Below, in pieces: positions 60,109 to 64,000 of a stretch of DNA of 64,000 bases. Location of the stretch: contig DATKPC010000142.1 in the NCBI GenBank assembly GCA_035524275.1, positions 1 to 64,000 of the forward strand, in the 5' to 3' direction. The translations under genes were made by a program, and so were the position numbers. Source of the stretch: DATKPC01 sp035524275 (GTDB lineage: Bacteria > Pseudomonadota > Gammaproteobacteria > Burkholderiales > Burkholderiaceae_F). Position 1 is the stretch's first letter; the number at the start of each line of letters is the position of its first letter. Under the pieces are notes generated by a model. That model saw only the letters and a program-made list of their open reading frames with translations. It was not told the origin of the DNA and ran no database searches.

Positions 60109-61967
60109 AGCCGGTGCGCGCCGCGCGGGCTGCGCTCGTCGCCGCATCGCTCGCGTTCGCCCTCCCGACCGGGACGGCCTGGGCCGGCGAGGAGGCCGCC
60201 GCCTCGCCGCCGCCCAATTCGGAGCAGGTCGGGATCGTCGTCGACGATCGGATCGGGCAGCACGTGCTCCTCGACGCGTGGACCCGCGCCGCCGCCGAAC
60301 AGGGCCTGCCGGCCGCCGTCGTCACCGACACGGCGATCGAGGACGACTGGTTCCACGGGCGCTCGCGCTTCCGCGCGCTGGTGCTGCCCGACGGCCTGCT
60401 GCGCTTCGCCGGTCCGGCATTCATCTCCGGCCTCTACGCGTTCGTCGAGCGCGGCGGCTCGGTGCTCGTCGTCTTCGACGCCGCCTCGCTCGGCAGCGAC
60501 GGCTTCTATGCCCCGGTGCGCTCGCGGCTGTCGGCGCTCGTCGGGATCGACTACGCGCTCTACGACAGCCTGCGCAGCGAAACGTTTCGCCTCGGCCCGG
60601 TATTCGCCTCCGAGCGATCGGTCATCCTGCTCGGGATTCCGCCGGGCAAGGCAGTGCCGGCGGCCGGACTGAGCCCGCCGTTTTCGATGCAGCTGGCGAC
60701 GTACGACTACGCGCAGCTCATCTACCCCAGCTTCACGACGCGCGGCCGCTACGACGGCGAGCCGCTGCTCGCCGGTCCGTCGGGGCAGGTCGTTGCCGGG
60801 ATGCGGCAGCACGGGCGCGGGCACGTGATCTTCGCGAACCTGCCGCTCGGCGACCTGAAGCTGCGGACCGACAGCTGGCTGCTGAACCGCTTCCTGCGGC
60901 TGCTGGCGCTCGAGGCCGGCGTCCCGACGCTGGCGATGTCGCCGGCGGCCATCGGCGGACTCGTCCTCAACGTGCACGTCGATTCGAGCGCGGCCCTGCC
61001 GCCGATGCGCGCGCTCGCCGCGAGCCGCTTCTTCGACGACGGCCCGTTCTCGATCCACGTCACGGCCGGACCGGACCTGAACGAGCCGGGCGACAAGCTG
61101 GGCGTCGACGTCGAGCACAACGCCGATTTCAGGCAGCTGCTGCGCACGCTCGCGGAGCGCGGCCACGAGATCGGCAGCCATGGCGGCTGGATCCACAACT
61201 ACTGGGCCGCGCACGTCGGCGACACCGAAAGCGATGCCGCGGACGAGATGCTGGCCCGCAACCAGGACGTCCTCGCCGACGCGATCGGCGCGCCGATCCG
61301 CGTCTACTCGGCGCCCGCCGGGGTGCATCCGTCGTGGGTGACGCGCTGGCTGCGGCAGCACCGCATGGTCGCGTACTACACGACCGCGAACTCCGGCTCC
61401 GCACCGACGCGGACGTTCCGCGACGGCGTCCTCGAGGACCAGGGAATCTGGTCGTTTCCCATCTCCACGCTCGGCGCCGCCGCGTCATTCGAGGATGCCG
61501 CGGCGAGCGGCCTCGACGAGGCGCACGTCGTCGCGCCGTGGCTCGATGCGCTCACGCGCTTCGCCGCGGACGAGCACGAGATCCGCCTCGTCTATTTCCA
61601 CCCGACCGGTACGCACCTCTACGAGGAGGCGATCGCCTCGTGGACCGCGACGGCGCGCGCGCTGCAGCGCGCCAACCGCTTCCGCTGGTACACGATGGCC
61701 GACCTGGCGCGCTTTTTCGACCGGCGCGAGGCGGTGCGCTGGTTTCTCGTCCGGCACGGCGACGACGATCGCATCGAGGCCACGAACGCCGCGACGCTGC
61801 GCGATTGCAGCTGGCTGCTGCCGGCGGCGACCTACGCCCGCCCGCGCCTCGTCGAAGGCAGCGCGACGGTGCGACGCGAGGGCGCCGACTGGATCATCAC
61901 GGCGGACGACGAGACCCGCCTGGTCTTCGATACCACCCGGCGCTTCGCGCCGCTGCAGGAGGACTAG
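60105..61967 (+). CDS. Secreted polysaccharide deacetylase-like protein with N-terminal amidotransferase-like domain
   Basis: A 620-residue protein with a signal peptide (1-27, ending A-W-A-G). Residues 40-265 look like a class I glutamine-amidotransferase-fold domain (VGIVVDDRIGQHVLL, LVLPDGLLRFAG, VERGGSVLVVFDAAS) with no catalytic Cys evident. Residues 280-520 are a NodB-like deacetylase: metal Asp in LVLNVHVDSSAAL, the His pair in EIGSHGGWIHNY (H-x4-H spacing), then YSAPAGVHPSW. The C-terminal 100 residues are a beta-rich extension. It probably deacetylates the glycan made by the GT2 in the periplasm. The ATG overlaps the previous stop by four bases. Confidence 0.75.
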   Translation: MKPVRAARAALVAASLAFALPTGTAWAGEEAAASPPPNSEQVGIVVDDRIGQHVLLDAWTRAAAEQGLPAAVVTDTAIEDDWFHGRSRFRALVLPDGLLRFAGPAFISGLYAFVERGGSVLVVFDAASLGSDGFYAPVRSRLSALVGIDYALYDSLRSETFRLGPVFASERSVILLGIPPGKAVPAAGLSPPFSMQLATYDYAQLIYPSFTTRGRYDGEPLLAGPSGQVVAGMRQHGRGHVIFANLPLGDLKLRTDSWLLNRFLRLLALEAGVPTLAMSPAAIGGLVLNVHVDSSAALPPMRALAASRFFDDGPFSIHVTAGPDLNEPGDKLGVDVEHNADFRQLLRTLAERGHEIGSHGGWIHNYWAAHVGDTESDAADEMLARNQDVLADAIGAPIRVYSAPAGVHPSWVTRWLRQHRMVAYYTTANSGSAPTRTFRDGVLEDQGIWSFPISTLGAAASFEDAAASGLDEAHVVAPWLDALTRFAADEHEIRLVYFHPTGTHLYEEAIASWTATARALQRANRFRWYTMADLARFFDRREAVRWFLVRHGDDDRIEATNAATLRDCSWLLPAATYARPRLVEGSATVRREGADWIITADDETRLVFDTTRRFAPLQED

Positions 61968-62015
61968 CCCTTTGGCCGCGCACGACCTGTCGACCCGCAT
62001 CCTCGGGACCTCCGA

Positions 62016-63194
62016 ATGAAACGGATCCTGCTGTGCATGGGCACGCGCCCGGAAATCATCAAGATGGCGCCGGTCCATGATGCGCTGCGGCGGCGCGCCG
62101 CGGCCGGCGCCGCGGTCCAGCCGCTCGTCCTGCACACCGGCCAGCACGACGAGATGGCCGCGCCGCTCTACCGCTTCTTCGAGATGCCGCCGGACTTCGC
62201 GTTGACGCCGCGACGGCGGGGCGCCTCGCTCGCGCACCTGTCGGCGAGCGTGCTGGAGCAGTCGGCCGAGGCGATCGAGCGCGCCGCGCCGGACGTCGTG
62301 CTCGTGCAGGGCGATACCAGCTCGGCGCTGTGCTGCGCACTCGCCGCGTTCTATGCGCGGATCCCGGTCGGCCACGTCGAGGCGGGGCTGCGCACCTACG
62401 AGGTCGATCCGTTCCCGGAGGAAAAGAACCGCGAGCTCGTCGGGCGCCTCGCAGCCTGGCACTTCACGCCGACCGACCAGGCGACGCGCAACCTGAAGCA
62501 GGAGCGTGCCGCCGGAATCGTCCGCCAGGTGGGCAACACGATCGTCGACGCCGTCGAACTCGGGCTGCGGCGGCTCGCCGGCCGGCCGCTGGCGGACGTC
62601 GATCCGAGCGACCCGGCCGTCCGAGCCCTCGATGCTTTCCTGGCCGCGCGATCCGACAGGCGCCTCATGCTGGTCACGGCGCACCGGCGCGAGAACTGGG
62701 GCGAACCGATGCAGCGCATCGCCCAGGCCGTCGGTCGCCTCGCGCGCGCGCGTCCGGACCTCGCCTGGGTCTGGCCGCTGCACCAGAACCCGCAGGTCCA
62801 GGCGACGGTCCGCGGCGAGCTGCAGGCGCTGGCCGAGGGCGACCGCGCGCCCCTGCTGCTCACGCCGCCGCTCAATTATCCGGCGCTGCTTGCCGTGCTT
62901 GCGCGCACGACGCTGATCCTCACCGATTCCGGCGGCATCCAGGAGGAGGCCGCGACGCTGCGCCGGCCCGTCATCGTGCTGCGGGAAAGCACCGAGCGGC
63001 AGGAACTGATCGACGCCGGCGGCGGCGTGCTGGCCGGTACCTCGGTCGACGCGATCATCGGCGCCACGGCTCGGATCCTCGACGACGCGTCGGTCTACGC
63101 CGCGATGCAGGTCCGCGAAAACCCGTTCGGCGACGGCAGGACGTCGGAGCGCATCGTCGACGTGCTGCTCGGCACCGACAAGGGGGCGGCGTGA
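62016..63194 (+). CDS. wecB: UDP-N-acetylglucosamine 2-epimerase (non-hydrolysing)
   Basis: A 392-residue epimerase of GT-B fold that converts UDP-GlcNAc to UDP-ManNAc. Motifs: ILLCMGTRPEIIKMAPV, LHTGQHDEM, VLVQGDTSSALCC, VGHVEAGLRTYE, PEEKNRELVGRLA, TAHRRENWG, and LTDSGGIQEEA, which carry the catalytic Asp, Glu and His of the family. It starts 48 bp after the deacetylase, the only gap in the operon. Its presence points to a ManNAc-containing glycan (or a uronic acid made from it). The stop overlaps the next GTG by four bases. Confidence 0.93.
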   Translation: MKRILLCMGTRPEIIKMAPVHDALRRRAAAGAAVQPLVLHTGQHDEMAAPLYRFFEMPPDFALTPRRRGASLAHLSASVLEQSAEAIERAAPDVVLVQGDTSSALCCALAAFYARIPVGHVEAGLRTYEVDPFPEEKNRELVGRLAAWHFTPTDQATRNLKQERAAGIVRQVGNTIVDAVELGLRRLAGRPLADVDPSDPAVRALDAFLAARSDRRLMLVTAHRRENWGEPMQRIAQAVGRLARARPDLAWVWPLHQNPQVQATVRGELQALAEGDRAPLLLTPPLNYPALLAVLARTTLILTDSGGIQEEAATLRRPVIVLRESTERQELIDAGGGVLAGTSVDAIIGATARILDDASVYAAMQVRENPFGDGRTSERIVDVLLGTDKGAA

Positions 63195-64000
63195 CGAGGA
63201 GGTCGACCCTGCGGCGCCGGCGCGACCGCGTTCGCGTGTCGCTGATCGCCGCGGCGTGTGCGCTGGCGTGCGCCGCGGCGCGGGCCGACGAGGGTACCGC
63301 GCCTGCGGACGCGCCGGCCCCGGACGCCGCCGGCGACAATGCGCCGCTGCCGCACGCGATGACCGTCGATGTGGGCGGCGCGCTCAGCACGCTCAGCAAC
63401 GGCTACGGCAACTGGCAGAGCCTGACCGGCCGCCTGACCTACGAGCCGGCGCCCGGGAACACGACCTACGCCGACGTCGCCCTGGCGCGCGAGTTCTCCG
63501 AAAACGGCGCGATCTTCTCGCTCGGCCACGTCCAAGAGTTCGCGTCGTCGTGGATCGTCACCGGTTTCCTGACGCTCGGCGGCGGCGGCGACTTCGAGCC
63601 GCGCGAGAAGGTCGACCTGTCGCTCGGACGCAAGCTGCTCGCCGACCAGCAGCTCGTCGCGACGATCGGCGTGTCCGCCGATCGCTTCCGCGACGGCCAT
63701 TCCGACCGCGCCTTGATCACCGGCCTCGCCTGGTACGGCGTGCCCCAATGGGTGCTCGAAGGCGGCATCCGCTTCAACTGGAGCGACCCGGGCGACGTCG
63801 CCGGGCGGCGCTACTACGGCGCCGCGACCTGGGGCACCGAAGGCCGCGACTTCGTGGCCGTTCGAGCCGAGACCGGCAACGAGGCCTACCAGGTCATCGC
63901 GCCAGGCCAAGCCCTCGTCAATTTCGACAGCCAGCTTGCGTCGGCGACATGGCGTCACTGGCTTAAGCCTGATCGGGGATTCTCGATCGGCACCGAGGTC
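63191..64000 (+). CDS. YaiO-like outer-membrane beta-barrel protein, 3' end cut by window
   Basis: The frame from GTG 63191 (overlapping the wecB stop) is open to the window end. Arg-rich n-region and hydrophobic core (VSLIAAACALACAAARA) form a signal peptide. The mature part shows alternating hydrophobic strands and turns: MTVDVGGALSTLSNGYGNW, ALAREFSENGAIFSLGHVQE, VDLSLGRKLLADQQLVATIG, LEGGIRFNWSDPG, ATWRHWLKPDRGFSIG. These are typical of the YaiO/DUF-type outer-membrane beta-barrels that follow glycan synthase genes. It probably exports or anchors the polysaccharide. At least 270 residues are present. Confidence 0.75.
   Translation, partial: MTRRSTLRRRRDRVRVSLIAAACALACAAARADEGTAPADAPAPDAAGDNAPLPHAMTVDVGGALSTLSNGYGNWQSLTGRLTYEPAPGNTTYADVALAREFSENGAIFSLGHVQEFASSWIVTGFLTLGGGGDFEPREKVDLSLGRKLLADQQLVATIGVSADRFRDGHSDRALITGLAWYGVPQWVLEGGIRFNWSDPGDVAGRRYYGAATWGTEGRDFVAVRAETGNEAYQVIAPGQALVNFDSQLASATWRHWLKPDRGFSIGTEV

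Noticed and set aside
58773..61967. 1064-codon frame as one giant protein
   Set aside because: The first 440 codons are Arg/Ala-rich shadow of two other genes. Homology and signal peptide begin at ATG 60105.

Overview
The window is very GC-rich, densely coding DNA. Four-base ATGA/GTGA overlaps between genes are frequent. The gene content suggests a free-living or plant-associated betaproteobacterium, probably Burkholderiales: AcdR/AcdS, an N-type ATPase operon, SoxYZ, a 3-hydroxybutyrate dehydrogenase and a FixL/FixJ-type system. This assignment is inference from gene families; there is no rRNA or other phylogenetic marker in the window.

Layout. 1-2.4 kb: end of a 3-hydroxybutyrate dehydrogenase gene, an MFS transporter and a ferredoxin. 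2.4-8.0 kb (minus): a compact operon of a DedA-rhodanese fusion, a flavoprotein reductase-patatin fusion, an MgtC/SapB membrane protein and a patatin lipoprotein. 8.1-14.1 kb (minus): a LysR regulator, a lone receiver protein, a FixJ-type regulator and a 1265-residue PAS/GAF kinase. 14.1-16.7 kb is a scarred accessory patch holding a sedolisin (S53) fragment, the 3' half of a tRNA-Lys, the end of an IS481-like element and a frameshifted XRE regulator. 16.7-22.2 kb: an LprI-like secreted protein, then a TonB-dependent siderophore receptor with a PepSY membrane protein.

22.2-28.3 kb (minus) is an N-ATPase operon in the order atpD-C-Q-B-E-F-A-G. It has no atpR, and its c subunit has an altered ion site. 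28.4-33.8 kb: an HD-phosphohydrolase fragment, an MFS transporter, a mercuric-reductase-like flavoprotein, a thioredoxin-fold thiol protein and a Tat/lipoprotein-type class V aminotransferase. 33.8-35.5 kb: acdR/acdS (ACC deaminase), divergent.

35.6-46.4 kb is a sugar-acid (L-idonate/5-ketogluconate/gluconate type) locus: gluconate 5-dehydrogenase, a CUT2-type ABC importer, an SMP-30 lactonase, gluconokinase, a HIBADH-family reductase, a LacI regulator, L-idonate 5-dehydrogenase and a D-2-hydroxyacid dehydrogenase. Four 16-bp LacI-type palindromes sit in front of its transcription units and define a probable local regulon.

46.6-55.7 kb: a DUF2189 membrane protein, an orphan soxYZ pair with an atypical SoxY tail, a two-subunit molybdenum hydroxylase of the isoquinoline-oxidoreductase type, a phospholipase-D/cardiolipin synthase, an AGE-family epimerase, a lytic transglycosylase lipoprotein and an unrecognised protein. 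56.2-64.0 kb is a translationally coupled envelope polysaccharide operon: a processive GT2 synthase, a membrane-anchored bactofilin-like protein, an unrecognised secreted protein, a NodB-like deacetylase with an extra N-terminal domain, UDP-GlcNAc 2-epimerase and a YaiO-like outer-membrane protein cut by the window edge. This operon is the best candidate for an undescribed system. The other standouts are the flavoprotein-patatin fusion and the atypical N-ATPase.
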